In this document: in pieces, positions 37,250 to 57,346 of the stretch
Numbering within the stretch: the first letter of the stretch is position 1
Layout: every line of letters begins with the position of its first letter
NCBI RefSeq assembly: GCF_020382885.2
Contig: NC_058501.1
Location: 14,233,501-14,297,500 of the forward strand
DNA length: 64,000 nucleotides
Source of the DNA: Scatophagus argus
Taxonomy: Eukaryota > Chordata > Actinopteri > Scatophagidae
Direction of reading: 5' to 3'
Translations under genes and position numbers: made by a program
Notes under the pieces: model-generated
Told to the model about the DNA's origin: nothing
Seen by the model: the letters and a program-made list of their open reading frames with translations, nothing else
The model's database searches: none

Positions 37250-38614
37250 AAAATAAGACACCAAATGTTTGTGTACGTTTTAGAATGATTTAATACACCC
37301 AAAAAAACAAAAACAAACCCAAAACAAAATAATCTGTGGATACAATGGTTCAAAAATATACGTATTACTTTAAGATATTTTTTAGAGTGAAATAAAATAG
37401 GTTTGTTCTTTAGCACAGATTCAAATTTTTCTCCATAGACTGGAGATAAAATCAACAGTAATAACAGTTCGTGGTGAAAATCCTTGTACATAATTTTGGG
37501 ACCATTCAGCAAAATATGAACAACTGATTCTTGCAGTCTGGATGGCATACATGTAAGGACTGCTCCCCATGTGGGCAACTCATTATTCATGATTTATGAA
37601 AAAGAGACTTTGAAGCTTTGAGGAAGCTTACTAAAAACCAGACAATCACAGTCTGCATCAAAGTCTTGCACAAAGAAAGCGAATTGTAAACAAAATCCTG
37701 TTTGATATGCTGCTTATCTTTTTAATTTACTGATTGTTTTATCCACTGCTTTTTTGTTTTGCACAAGTTCATGCAAAAATCACTTTCTTCTGCAAGCAAC
37801 TGCTGATTAAAAAAAAGGAAAGAGCATCAGTTTTGTCTCGAGTCAAGCAAATGCAGACATGACCTGAAACAAAATGAATTCAGCTATGCAATAAAGTTTG
37901 TTATTAATGTTTTAAAACAAAATTATTTTTAACTTGTTAAACCTGCTGCCCATACCCTTGCATAAAGGCAAAGACAAAAGGCAACACAAGCTGATGGTGT
38001 TTCCTTTTTCAAATAATGATTACTGTTAGGATAAGGTATTTGTCTGTATATCCTGTACGTTTCTCCCTCTCTTCCCCTCCCTTATCCTGTGTGTGTGCAG
38101 GTGTGTTCTCACTTGAGCCAATCTGGGGCAGAGCTAGGCATCCTTTGTGTTCCTGCACTAACCTTCTCTCCTGCACACCTGTTCCTCATCTTGGCCGATC
38201 AACCCAATCAACACTGTGACTATTTAAGGAACTGTCCTCTCACTCCACCTTCACTGGATTATGGTGTCTCTTTTGTGGTCTGCTGCCCAGTCTGTGCCCC
38301 TCCTGTGATCCTTTTTTTTTTTTTTTTACTGGAAGCCTGGAAGTTTTTGTCAGAATGTCTGAATTTCATGTACTTACCCGTTGCTAGACCACATGCACTG
38401 ACCACTGAGTTCTGCCTTGTTGGAAAAGAACTCTGACTTAATTCCCTTGTACACAGTGTATATAGTTTTGCGCAAAGTAAAGACTGAATTAAACCATTCA
38501 CTGTCATTGTTGGTGTCTGCTTTTCAGGGTACTAGTTTTTCTGATAATCTTAACAGATTTCATTTTGTGCCTTGAGCACATGCTCTCAGCATCCCAAGGG
38601 GAGCCAGAACCTTC
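37250..38614. other. Intergenic, no gene seen
   Basis: Open frames here are short and do not resemble known proteins. A T-run at about 38313-38328 and the phrase TGCCAGTCTGTG-type sequences give no further clue. Confidence 0.5.
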
Positions 38615-38622
38615 ATCTAATA

Positions 38623-38821
38623 CAGACCTGGGCATTTTACGGCCCGCGGGCTACATGCCCTTTAGGCATTCCTGTCCGGCCCGCGGTATGTCAGTCATAA
38701 ACACAAATGAACAAGTATTTATGCTGTGCTTGCAATACAACTGTGTTGCTTTTATTCTGAAAAGCCTGGCATTTTTATTATTTACGTATGGACGCACATA
38801 GAAATTAATTGCCCATCCCTG
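38623..38821. mobile_element. hAT-type MITE, 199 bp
   Basis: Ends CAGACCTGGGCA and TGCCCATCCCTG form imperfect terminal inverted repeats. The left end carries CGGCCCGCGGGC and a second CGGCCCGCGG, a hallmark of hAT/Charlie-like termini. Flanks ATCTAATA (38615-38622) and ATTTAATA (38822-38829) are an 8-bp target duplication with one change, as expected for hAT. It is too short to encode a transposase. Confidence 0.82.
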
Positions 38822-38984
38822 ATTTAATATAAAGAAAAAATGCCAGCATTGATTTTATCCAGTACATTTAAGATATCTGTTGCAATACCAGTGTCTAAGT
38901 GATTATGAATTAATGTACTGTCATTTACCTTGGCCTGCTAAGATACGCCATACAGACAGAGAATGTAAAAAGGTTTGCAAATAA

Positions 38985-39068
38985 CACAGTCAATTTCAGT
39001 GTGCACCTCATGAAAGGAAGAATTTCCCTTTGGGGATAAAAAAAGGAATTCTGATGATTCTGATTCAT
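38985..39068 (+). repeat. Retroposon 3' tail
   Basis: GAATTTCCCTTTGGGGATAAA followed by a short TTCTGATGATTCTGATTC repeat matches the usual 3' end of fish LINE/SINE copies. The body upstream is not identifiable. Confidence 0.6.
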
Positions 39069-40103
39069 AATCCTAGTTTTTGTGTGAAATCAGAAATGAG
39101 ATTAAAAGTTTTATACATACCTGTTGCTTCATCTGTTCATGATGTCTTTTGTAACCGCTACTGTGCCGTTTTTGAGTTGTGAAAAGCCATAATTTCTGTT
39201 AATTCAACTGAATTCAGTTTGAGTGATGTTATGTAGTATCACGTTCTATGATGTTTTCCAAACGATCTAAAACAAAGTATCAAATAACTGGTCGTTGTCA
39301 TTCCTGATTATGCATTCTCACCATTGCACTCCAGGTATCTTCCAGTTGTAGCACATGAATGCATACCCATGCTCCCCACGTGTGGTATCATTTCTGATCC
39401 TCTAGTCTCTTTCTACTACCTGCCAAATTAAAAGACATGTCTTAACACTGCGCAGCACTACGCATAGAGAATATTTATTTATCTGTGACCAAAAGTATAT
39501 GATAAATAGCTGTGTTTCACTGTAAAACTCATTTTCTCTTTCCCCTCTTTGTCTTCCTGTGCTGCAGTTGTGTGTTTGTGTATGTGTGTCCTCTGTTTTA
39601 AATGCATTCATGCATGTGACAACATACTGCATTTGTGCATGTCTGCTTGTCAGTGTTTATAGATTAATGCTTGATCATGTGTCACTAACAACTTTCATTT
39701 ATGTGAGTTCTACGCTTTCTTCACTCGCTTCACGATAAACTAAAATGACTTGCTGCACAACATCAAGGGCCTATCTGTTCTGTCACAACCAAATATTATA
39801 TCCTCTCTGCAGAGGACTTCAGTGACAGAGTCTGTATGCTGTTCTCTCCACTGATGTGATGAGATCCTGTAGTGACTGGGGAGAAGCCTGAATCTCAGAG
39901 TGAATGTTTCCTGGAGAACGGCATCAGATCAGCCAGAGGGATGAACCCTGGAGAGGGATCAGACTGAGACGACTAGACAGAGAACACTCAGCTCAGCAGG
40001 GGGACAAACTCTCTAAGTTTGACTGAGCTTCCAGAGAGGATGATATATATATATATGAGCGGGGGAAAGGGAGACAAGACAGTGCTGTTCAGTCACACTT
40101 AAG

Positions 40104-40109
40104 TTTATT
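40104..40109 (-). terminator. Poly(A) signal candidate for steap4 copy B
   Basis: AATAAA on the minus strand, about 415 bp after the stop codon at 40525. A TATATATATA stretch lies just beyond it. Confidence 0.5.
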
Positions 40110-40524
40110 TTGAAGAGCACTTCATAGTGGTTATACAGTCTACCAGCCCTAATGAGAGGAAACAAAGGAAAAGCAGTGAGACCCACATACAAAAATATTA
40201 ATTTACAGAGAAAGATATAAAAATAAATCGAATAAACATAAGTAAGCTCATATTGTAGATTAAGACTGATGAGTAACATAAAGAATCTGTACACACTGGA
40301 GTGTACATGAGTACATGTAATGTATGTGTCTGTGTTCATTTATATAGGGCCAAGTTCTAACTGAGAAAAAATACACAATGCAGTTGTACTACATGAAGTA
40401 TTCACAAAATGTGACAATTGCAACACAATCCGTCAAAGATTTGCCAGATAATCTGATCTCATCCAGAAAGTCAAGTCACTTTTCCATGCACACCATTGCT
40501 TTTGAGTCTGTAACTGCAGTAGTT

Positions 40525-46005
<5,481 letters not shown>

Positions 46006-47588
46006 GCTGTTCAGTCTGTCAACTGACGTGGCTTCAGTCTGAGACAAACAGTGAAGATATCTCCTGTGAACAAAACACTCAAAGGTTTCCTGTCAGAGCC
46101 AAACAGCTGCACTGAAAGATGACTGACTGATGTGTCCTGATTTAAGGCAGACGTGACAAAATAATAGTCGTCAAAGTAACAGCTCTTCTGGAAAAAGTGT
46201 CAGCAAATCGACTGTCTGCCCCTCAAACCAGCATGTCCTTCTAACTCATTTGCAACCAAAACTGACGGATATTTCAGTCTTGAATCCCTTTTTGTATTGG
46301 CCCTCCCCCTCCCATGGCTCAAACTGGGAAACTCCACAGCAAAAGGTGGGTTGGATTAGTGTGAGTGAGCTTATGTTTTCTTTGCACAAACCCTGCGTGA
46401 ATTTGTGTTTGTGTTAAGTTTGGAAATACTATGGCAAAATTTCAAGTGTGATCTTGGAAACCGAGTTATGCAACGCTGGAAACAAGTCACTCTGCCAAAT
46501 ATCTGGTTTTACCAAACCACTGCTATGACTGCACACATTAACAAACACACAGAGGAAGAGATAAAGTGAAAGTGCCAGTTATTTCTGAGGACATAGAAGA
46601 AAACACTTTTAGAAACCAGTCTGTCTTCACTAGCACAGTGAGGACAGACTTTTTAATCGTACATCATCAAATGTCAGTTTCTCAAAGACAAGATCATTGT
46701 AACAGATTAAAGGCTTAATAGGCAGAATATGTTGGTAAACACACCATTTAGTAATTCTGGAGAAAGAGCCATGAACCCAAAATGTCAACATATTTGACAA
46801 CTTAACAATGAGATTCAACAGTCTTTCATCAGACTCACTGAGGCCCAGAAACGCCACACACTATTTGTGGTATCGTAAGTGATGACTGAGAAGAGTTATT
46901 CTTGTATGAATTTATACATTTTAAAGAGATTGGTTTGACATTCACTGCAGGGTTAAACATTGTCAGTTCAGAGAAGAATTGGATCAGCTGACAGTTTACT
47001 CATTAAACTGTGAAACAGCGGCACCGGACTCTGCAAACAAACTATCTGGACCAAGTCTGGGGTCACCATATGCAAACATTCTGTGCTGCCAATGCTCCCA
47101 ACCCCCTACACTCTTCCCCTGCATAATCAACATATATATCATAACATTCACACGCCTTACTCACTGCATAATTACTCTGACATGTGTGCAAAACACAGAC
47201 TTAGCAGCAGCTCATTTGTCCTGCACTTGGACTGAAAGAACCAAACCCTTATACTCAGTCACTGATATGGTGGTCAGTAAAGGCACTCACTGAGTCATGC
47301 AAGCAGGCAAACACACCAATTACAGTCTAATCTGCACTGTTGTGTTGTCCCTGTGAGTTCTTAGCTCTTAGTTGGCCTCTGAGTGCAGTCCTTCTTATTT
47401 TCCTAGAGGTTCAGAATAGATCCAGTGTTCAGGGTTGAGGTGAACCACAGGCCTAGTGACCTGTCCCACACTGTAATTACTCCCTCTGCTCTGATGCCCC
47501 ACTAACTGCGTGTGTTTGTGTAAGGGTACCTGTGTGTATGTGTGTGTGTGTGTCTACATGTGACTTAAATGTTATGGTATTTCACAAG

Positions 47589-47590
<2 letters not shown>

Positions 47591-47667
<77 letters not shown>
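47591..47667 (+). repeat. Compound CT/CA microsatellite
   Basis: About 14 CT units followed directly by about 24 CA units, the longest compound microsatellite in the window. It should be length-polymorphic. Confidence 0.97.
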
Positions 47668-47671
<4 letters not shown>

Positions 47672-50382
47672 AGATAATGTAATGAAATCTGATTTCCAGG
47701 GCAGCAATTAGTCTGAGACCTTAACCATTAACAGCGATTGCTCCTCACTAGAAAAAGGCGACGTGCGTATGGTGGCAGAGAGAGTTCAACGCACTGCAGC
47801 TGAAGGAAACACACGCAAAACAGATGAAACACAAACACAATGAAAACATCTTCAACACTTTGACAACATATGTTCTGGAAATACACACAACGCATCCAAA
47901 CAGACAGACTTCCTGCAAATACTCACAGTATGTACACAAATGAGCTGCATGTAGCACAGACGACCACAGACGCAGATCTGTTTTATGAGCATTTGAGGCT
48001 CACTGGAGACTCTTAAGTTGGCCACTTGTCAGTACTGTTGGAAAATGGGCTAAAACTGTGATGTAAATAAGCCAATCTTATTGCAGATATTTCCTTTTAA
48101 TCTGGCCTCAGTTTTTTGCTTCTTATTAGCCTTGTTAGTTTTCTTCAAGACGTTTTCTTAATTTGCATGTGCTTTGTAAGGTTGCAGTGTGCTGAGAAAG
48201 CAGCTTCTCATCATCTTTGCAAGTGGCGTCTTCTAGTTGCTGTGGTAATTACAACGGGAGCAAAGGAGGAAGTTAGGTAACGTATTCCACATAGGGAGAA
48301 GGTCGGGGTGGAAGGATGGGTCAAACACACCCAGAGTTTCGCCCAGGAGACTGCTGTTCTTGTCCTGTGTTCACTTATTATAATATGTAGAAAACAGTAC
48401 ATAATGCAACTTAAGTTACACATTAATTACACAATTAAAGTACTTATTTTCAACTCAACCATGATCTTTTCTAAAACATAATTTTTGATTGTTGAAGCGA
48501 TGTATTGCAACATTGAGAAAAGTCTGAAATGATGAAGATCTCGTATACTTATATAAGGACGTGTTAATTAATCTGCTGTTTGGTAAACAGTTAGTTGCTT
48601 ACTCTTCCTCTCACAATATCCTAAAGCCTTAAGTTAAGTCAAGAAATGTCTTGGTCAGGGTCAATACACAGATGAGTTGAGATGAGGTGGGTTTTTAAGA
48701 CAGTAGATAAGAATAAAAACAATCATAAAAAGCTCATTGAAATGTTTAAGTTTTGAGTAATCCTAGCAGGTCAGTGTCATTCATGATCTGTGAGGTGGTT
48801 TTATTTTTTTCCATGTCAAGCGGTCAGTGATAACCAACCCACAGTTCTTTGGCCCCTGAAGCCAAATTCAAAGATCAAACAGTAACAACCCAGGCAGTGA
48901 ATCCTAGAGACCTCAGCGAGGAAAAGAGTTGCAGTCAAGCCCTCGTGAGCTACAAACAATACAATCAAGCATCAAACAGCGTGGGAGGTTTTCTGATGAT
49001 CCAAAACTAAACTCAAAGGAAGCCGCAATCACATATCAAATGTCAAGTCTGGAAAAAAAAGCACTCTCAGGCAAAGGTGATGATTGGACCGTCCGCAATT
49101 CCCAGGCTGCAGCCATTACCATGATTGGCTTTACACTGTGCAATATTTGATTGTCTAAGCAAAATGCAGGGTGCATTAGAGCCACAAGTCTATGCTAATG
49201 AATTCTGGTGCATGAAATGAGGTTCTCTGATACAGTAACATCCTGCTTTCTAGATCATTGTACTATATAATGAAAATGATTTTTGAATGCATTATGTCGT
49301 CTTTGGTAGGATTCTGTGTTGGATTCTGTCCCATTTTTAAATCTCTAATAAATGTATAATTATGACCGTGGTGAAAATTTAGATCGCAGAAAGCTGAGGA
49401 AGGAAAAAGAGAGGTAGGTTTTTAACAGTGATGGAGTTATCGGAGCAGATGCTCCCCAGGTGATGGATGCTAAGATACATGAATAACTGCAGCAATTATT
49501 CAGTGGAAAGCATGGTCAGGGGGGATGCATTATTAATAATCTACAGTGGAAGAATTTGTTGCAGAGTGTGATTTGGTGTCAAAAAGAAAGAGGAAGATGG
49601 TACAGAGAGGAGGTGGCTGTGTCAGAAGTCCTGTTAGATAATGGCTGCACAGTACTGCAGGGGTTTGCTGGGTAGAGGTTTGGATCTGAGGTGTGACCAA
49701 GCCGAGAAGCTACTGTGCCGCAGGGCAAAAACAGGAGTGCAAGAAACATCCTGGTCAGAGACTGATGTTGGCTACAGTGACTTTTCCCTCTTCTCGCTTC
49801 GCTTCCTCTACACGACACATCTGATGTTTGCATTTTACTTGAGGCTCAGAGTGTCCTCATATAAATCCCCTTAGCTATCTTTTTGAGGTTATGTTTTGGG
49901 TTCACAGGCCATGTCCTGACACATCCGGAAAGGCCACATCTAAAAACAGCTTTTCTTAAGGCAGAAATATGAAGGGGCCCGACTGAGACAACAACCCACA
50001 TACACTCTCTTAATTTGCCCAGAAAATGCCTAAGTTGTCAAAGGCCTTTTTGTAGAGCTTTTAAATGAGTAACAGAAGAAAATAAAGTCCATCTGGCTGG
50101 TTGGCAGCAGATGATGTACTTAGTGAAACTTATCTTGGCTTTGGACAGAGTCAGGATCAGTGTTGCAAGCTGCGCATTTCTCTCTCTCTCTCCCTCTCTC
50201 CATCATTGTCATCGTTTTAGAGATTTACAGCAAAGTCTCCCTACTGACCCCTGCTGCACTGGCGCTCAATGAGCGGCCTGTAAAGTTAATGGGTCAGATC
50301 CAATCTTTCCTTGTAACACACTTCACTCCATGCACACATACTTACGTGCACAACCTCGCTTTCGCTCTTCCTCAGACCGACA

Positions 50383-50405
50383 CACACACACACACACACA
50401 CACAC
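50383..50405 (+). repeat. CA microsatellite
   Basis: About eleven CA units, with scattered shorter CA runs nearby. Confidence 0.93.
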
Positions 50406-52615
50406 GCATACATCTCCCTGTCTCTTTCCGTCTCTTGCAATTCAGATCAGCGTCGGGACATAGTCTCAGCTTTATAGGGACTCTAATCACAGTGGTTATA
50501 AAATCTGACTGAATGAGCGAGCAGCAGTTCTGTGGTAACATTGATGGACAGTATGCAATATTGCACTGACCCTGAAGACTTGAGACTCTAGATACTGGGT
50601 CCACCTCTCTGTACACAGTTGACCCTGTCTATTCTGTCCTCAAAAACTAAAACTAAAGTAATGTGTGAAAAAAATGGTCAACGCACCAGGCTCCCAGATT
50701 ACATTGTATCTGTATTTCTCTCTTTTTTTCCCCTGTGGTAATAAGTGGGTGGGGCTCAGTCAACATTTTGCAACAGAATCTGATGGCAGCTGTTGGTTTG
50801 TTAGGTCACAGTCGATTAAATCAAATCAAAACACACACACAGACACGTGGCACAGATGAACCAGACTAGATGAGTTTTTAAGTGTTTAACTCTTAATAAA
50901 TATTGACTAAAGATGTTTTTAATTTTAATTTTTAAATGGTGGAATAATATGTTTTAAGACATTTGCAGGGGTTTTAAAGCTTACAGTTTAAATAATTGGA
51001 CACAGAACCAGATCATCAGCCACAGTATATTTTGTGTGGTATCCCTTGTTTGTCACCAACCATGTGTTTGTTACACTACTAGATGCGTCAAAGCTTGTGA
51101 GAGGAACATCTGCCTTGTGAAACCTTCTGTGTGTGGGTCTGCCAATAGTTGTTGATGTAATGCAGGAGCTGTGGCAGCACTAGTTGCAAACTGAGATGTA
51201 AAGCAGCACTGGCAAACCAGGGTTTTTGACAGCCTAAATACACAATCTGATTACAGCAAAGTCACTGGATATTGAAGAGACTGGAGAGTGTGTGACAGCT
51301 AATTGTCTGCTTGAATTCGCTTTACAGGCCTTGCTGCGTATAGGCTGTTTCTGATGTACTCTGTATGTTCGATAATGCCCGCTGACCACAGTTACAACAG
51401 ACGTATTTTGAAATGTCATGGGCATTGTAATTATTTGTATAAAAAAAACAAGAACTGAAACTAAAGAAACTGGAATCAGCATGCTGTGCTCAGCACTTTC
51501 CTACAAAGGATGTGCGCGAATCATAACGTCTCAGTGAGTCATGTGTCGCCATCGAATGAGCAGAAAGTACATATGAACTAAAACTGTTGAGCGTCCTCTG
51601 AAAACTGAAATCTAAATTAAACATTTGTGAACAAAATATGTGTTAGAAAAATCACAGTCTCCTGGCTGTAAGTCAGCAGTGCCTAGCATACATCTCCTAT
51701 GCACCTGACGACAGACTTCACTAAGCTGTAGAAGCAAACTTCACTTCCTCTGTGTCTAATCTAATCTGCCCTTCCTTCTCATCTTTAATCACTCCTTTCA
51801 CTCCATTTTGTGTTTTCTCCCCGTTTTACTCCGAATCCCACTACCCCTCATCCCATACAACATCAAATCCCACTCTGAAACAGAAGTCCTGATGGCTGAA
51901 TATATAATTCATCCCCATGACCACACATTGCTGAATATTTCAGTCTGACAGTCATGTATAATTACAGTTGACTTTGTGTCAAACTGTCACTCCGGTGCTC
52001 TGTTTCTGGTAGGTTTTCCACGGAAGTCTTCAGACCTTAAAAAAAAAAATGTTTCCGTGGCAGTGTGGGCTGCTTTGTCGTCTTTCGGTGGCAGCGGATT
52101 GCTCAATTACTGTCAATCGTTGACTGGCAAACCACCATTCACACCTGGCCCCACCTCCAATGAAAGGCATAACGACTTGCAATTACTGACTGAAATTGTC
52201 TTGCACCAAACAGATATCCAGGAAATGCATAGCATGGTGTTTAGGAAATGAGATAAAGCAAGCGGTAACGATCCTCACGAGGGTGGTAATGATACTTAAT
52301 GGGAGTTAATGGGGTTACAGTGATCACGAGTGCAGAGAGACCCCAGGTTAATACAGCTACTAACAGGACAGAGACTGAGTGGGGGGGAGGAGGTGGGTGG
52401 GAGAGTGGATGGTATATACACAGAAGCACATGCATGCACACACAGACAATATAAAAGCCTGCCTCAGTGCTCATGCAATAGTCTCAAATCATTAGATTGT
52501 TATAACTATCCTCAGTTTAAGAATTATACATGAGCCTTCTGGAAGGTTCCTGTCTTTGATTCTCTTGTCCTGTGCTGCTGTTAGGGTTATACAAGCAGTG
52601 TGTGTCTTGTGTCCA

Positions 52616-52662
52616 TGTGTGTGTGTGTTGTGTGAGAGAATGTGTGTGTGTGTGTGTGTGTA
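52616..52662 (+). repeat. GT microsatellite cluster
   Basis: Two GT runs (52616-52630 and 52642-52661); further GT runs follow at 52839-52850 and 52859-52875. They generate spurious open frames on both strands. Confidence 0.93.
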
Positions 52663-55600
52663 CGCGCATGTTTGAGACAGTGTGTTCTTTCAAGTCGTCT
52701 GTGCTTAGCAGCAGTTAATGAGATCAGGGTGAGTGTTACCTGCGAGGAGACCTTTGATGAAATATGTTCAGAAAGAGAGGGGGTCGTACAGAATGAGATG
52801 GGAGGAGAGAGCCAGCAGGAGCGGTGAGGGAAGAAAGTGTGTGTGTGTGTGCCTGCATGTGTGTGTGTATGTGTGGGGAGAGGGGGTGATATATAGAGAT
52901 GGCTTGAAGAAAATAGAGAGGATATAGAGGGGATAACGGTGAAAAAGAGAGGGAGCAGGAGCAGCAAAAGCGACAGAAGTGACAGAGAGCAGAACGGGGG
53001 ACATTCATTTTTAATCGAGAGGAAAAGTCGGCTTCACGGCAAAGAGAAAGGCAGATAGTCTCGCCTTCATCCACACCTATGAAGATCATGCTTAAGCAAA
53101 CAAACACACACTCCTTCACTGCTACAAACATTTCGGGCAAATAATGTTTGTTCCGTTTACTTTTGTACTGGAGTGGATTGCAGTGAAATTTTATAAAAAC
53201 CCATGAGGGAGTATTTGGATTATAGTTTTTCCTTCATCATAATCAGACTCAAATCCTTCTTTTTAACTCTAATACTTTAATTCTAATTACTCCACACAGG
53301 CTTCAGTGAGCTGGAGACTGTGAGGGTCTTTATCCCTCGGGAGAAAAAGAGAGGGAGACTGTATGAGACAAAAGCTGACAGTCAGAGCCAGAAAGAGAAG
53401 AAAAGAACGAAACAGAGAGTTGAAAGTGAAAGGAGGGAGGTGGAGCTAAACAAATAAACAACTGCTCAACACTATTTCACTGATGGCAACCTTTAAAATG
53501 ATTAGTTTTCTAAATGACAGAGGCAGAGAAGCATAAGGCCGACCAACACGCACACTCTATTTCATAAGGTACATGGCAGCAAAATTACGGACATACCACT
53601 TAAAAACCAGCAAGACGTGTTACATTTTAATGTAACCTGTTGACAGAGCACTGCAAATCTGCATTTATATGTATTAAAATATGCGGAACAAATTGATCTC
53701 TCATTCATTCTCGAAGCAGTGCCTAAAGCCAGTTTTTGCTATTACTTCTGCAGGGTTTTTGTAAGTTTTTTGTCATTTTTAGCTGCTCTGTTAAAGTCTT
53801 TTGCTCTGCCATGTTGATGGCATTTCTGATATGTATGCCCCAAGAGGGCATATTCTGTCGGACTGAAATAATTTAACATAACAGTTAGTTTTGGTCCGCA
53901 AAGGTGGGAGGTAGAAGAGAAACTGAGACATAAAACTGAACAGAATAAAATCTCTATTCAATAGTCATTTTAAGAAATAACAGTGGGCAGATTTACATTT
54001 ATGTGGAATCGCCACTTTTTCAAGATTCTCCCACACTATTTAGTTTTTTTCTTTTCCTTTTTCTTCTCAAAGAGGCCATTCAAATTGACCCAGACTTGTC
54101 CTACTGGTGCACAGAAATGGGAAAACACTAAACTCCTAATGCCCAACACATTCACAGTATGTGTATGTCTTTGTTACCTGTTGCCGCAACAACATTTAAA
54201 TGATTACCCCAAGGTATTTCCAACCTGTACAAAACACAAACACATGCTCTGTGGGATCTGATAACACTTTACTGACCACTGGCCCAATGGGATTCCAGTT
54301 CAAACCGGATCTGAACATTAAAACGAAACAGGGAGGATGTTTCATTTGTCCCAGAGGGCCTTCTTTCTCTTTCTCTCTTTCTCATTCCCTGGTGTTATCT
54401 CTATCTTTCTCCACACTGGCCATTTTCATTCCATTCCCAGAGTTGAGGAGATACAGAAGACACAAAAACACACAGAAGTTAAAAAACACACAGAGAAAAG
54501 GAGGAAGCACACACACAGACACACACACACACACAAAGAGGTGTATATATACAGACACAGTGGGCCCTATTTCAGGCTGCTGTCAGCAGGGGGACAGAGG
54601 CTAGTGGAAACACAGGATGAATTCTCCTCTGCCTCATTCCATCACACTGCCATGACACTCCTATTTACCTCCCCCATCTATCTCCACACTGACTGTCTAC
54701 CACCTTGTCTGCTCTGTGTGTGCATCTGTTATTGTGTGTGTGCATGCATAAAGGTGCATGTGCATTGTGGATATGTCTGTGCATGTGTGAGCCTAAGTGT
54801 ATCAGCACATTCGCGATGATGGAGTGAGGTGGACACTGTATATTGTGCTCCACAATGTTAGGACATGGTGTGCTGCCCATCAGCTTTTAACACAATCCCT
54901 GTGTTGTGCCTAGATGGGTGAAACACTGGCACTCAGTCCCATAGGAGATTCTCAGGAAGTTTCTTCATTACACTGTATGGTGGTGCCAGTACCGACGTTT
55001 CCCAAGCAATCTCTGCAACTGATTCCTCCTTAACTCGGTTTCAATTTTATTTTCCTTGTCATCTCTTCAGGCTCGCGAGCATTCCTCTCCCTCTGTTGTC
55101 ACCTGATGGCTTTGCTTCACACCCCATGTGTCCGCCTGCGAATATGAAGAGAGCCACTTTCATTGGGGGGAACAAAAATGTTCTATCCAATTCCCCGACC
55201 TCATTTTGGCTCTGAGAGAAATGGTCCCTTTCTTTATGTCTCACACACATGTACACACACACACACATACACACAAAAATGGTCCCCACCGTGCTGTCCT
55301 TCTATTCCTCAAGGCTGAGGTCATGCATTTTTGCTTCATATTAAATTTTTTGTTTGCTCTTTCTGGCTTTCTATGATCCATGAGCACGAGGAGGGAGAGA
55401 ATACACAGTGAGAGCAAATAAAATGGATATTAGCTGTACAGACGTGCAGTATTGAACCATCCACTGGCTTTGTCCCACACTGAAATACTTGCGAGCACTT
55501 ATCAAGACAAACAAATAGACAAAGAAGACAAAGATTTTATCTCTGCTCTTTTGTATCGTGTCCTTGTAGATATGCATGTTTGTGCTTTCATTCTAACGCA

Positions 55601-56339
55601 GAATAGCACTGTTTGGGCTGAATAATTCAGAAAATAAAGTGAAAACTGTACATTTATGTACACCTCACCATTACACCAACAGGGACTTTAATTTATTGCA
55701 GCTCTAATTGCAGAGGGCCATGCCAACATGGAGGTACGTGAAGCCCTGGGAATGAGACTGGACTCCCACCCACTGAGTGCAACAGCTTGATCTGGGGTGT
55801 TGTGGTTGAGGGAGATCTCAACAACTTTATTAATTCACTTTCTACTTAATTTCTCTTCTGTGCTATGAGTTGGCTGTCACATCACAGTGTTCAACAGAGT
55901 GAAGCATAGACAGAAAATCATCACTTTCTCCCAGTTAACATGGTGGGATATTACATTAAATGTGCAGTGATGCACATTTGCTCAGAGGTTACTATTTTCA
56001 TCATTAAATATTCATTAACATGTGATATTCAAATACCTCAAGGACATATGTATGAATTTCCAAAAGTGCTTACTTGCTGTTATGTGGTTTAAGATGAATT
56101 CCTGCTGGGTTTGCAGCGAATGATCTGATTAAATTCAATGCACAGGGCCAGTTCATCAAATTCATACTGTGCTCAACCATCTCGACAACTTAAACTCTTC
56201 AGGGTTACAAATTGTTGCTTATATGACAAAGCTTAAATGAGGATATATTTATGTGCTTAGTGTGTTCTTGAACAGACTACACCAGTGGCAAAAAACCAAC
56301 TCCGTCTCTGTATTAGTACCTGATGGCTATATTTTATTC

Positions 56340-56340
<1 letters not shown>

Positions 56341-56381
<41 letters not shown>
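56341..56381 (+). repeat. GT/GA compound microsatellite
   Basis: About nine GT units followed by about twelve GA units. Confidence 0.95.
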
Positions 56382-57278
56382 TATGTGTGATTGACAATCT
56401 GCTGATGGGCTAACATGTTTTTTCCAGACAGCCTATCCTCCTGTATCGTCTCGCCAGAGCTATGGAGTCCTCCTCAGCATGGTAAACAATGCACACCTAG
56501 ACAAAGGCTCACACATACACACACACACTCACACACACAACGTCCAGTATTCGCAAGCACAATCATGCATACAATTCATATTTAACAAATAGCTTTGTTA
56601 TATTTTGGCCTGAAGCAGCAGCTTAGCGTTCCCAAGGCAAGGTCAGGAAATATTACTTATCAATACAAACACAACAGCAAGCTAAGCCAAAGAGGCAACA
56701 TTCAGAAATACTAAATTAGCTTGCTGCCCAGTCTAGCCACGAAGTCTGTGATGCCGAGGAAACTGCCATCAGGGGCCCATGCATATTGCTCAAGGGTGGT
56801 TAGTTATTTTCAGAAGAAATAATTAGTGCCCATAGTGTCAAGATTTTTCCTCCGCTCTGCAAATAACAATTTGTGTGACAACTATTAAACAGCATTAAAT
56901 CTGCTTGAAGAGCTTATTAATTATACTACTTGGACATAGCTATTTTAGTTTGACTGCAGTGAGAAGGGGAAGAACAGCAAAAGAAAAGGCATCAGGGTCC
57001 AATGTTAGTCATGATTACAGGGCCTCTTCACACAGTGCTAGCGAAGAAAGAAATGGACATTATGTATAACTATGTGGGAGTGCTCAAGGACTTTCTGAAA
57101 TACTTTAATTTCTCAAACGAGATTGAAAGATTTCTGAAAATAATTACATTATTTACTCAAAATTAAGGGGAAAACAGAAACAAAGTTCTGAAGTTGAGTG
57201 ATGGGGATTTGCTTGTTTTGCTTTTAATCCCAAAGTAAATATAACTTCATTGTTTATTTATTTATTATGAACATGCAG

Positions 57279-57280
<2 letters not shown>

Positions 57281-57346
<66 letters not shown>
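57281..57346 (+). repeat. ATCT tetranucleotide microsatellite
   Basis: About 16 perfect ATCT units, the purest long repeat in the window. No retroelement body is evident upstream, so it is probably a simple microsatellite. Confidence 0.97.

Noticed and set aside
37222-37590. 122-codon minus-strand open frame
   Set aside because: It begins in intergenic DNA and runs into the decayed pentraxin exon 2 in a wrong frame.
52587-53140. Two overlapping minus-strand frames of 126-134 codons
   Set aside because: Much of each is threonine-histidine repeat encoded by GT/CA microsatellites.
54200-54819. Plus-strand frames of 134 and 160 codons
   Set aside because: Built around CA microsatellites; no recognisable protein.
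57281-57346. Regular short repeats resembling an array
   Set aside because: Simple ATCT microsatellite; no spacers, so not CRISPR, and the organism is a vertebrate.
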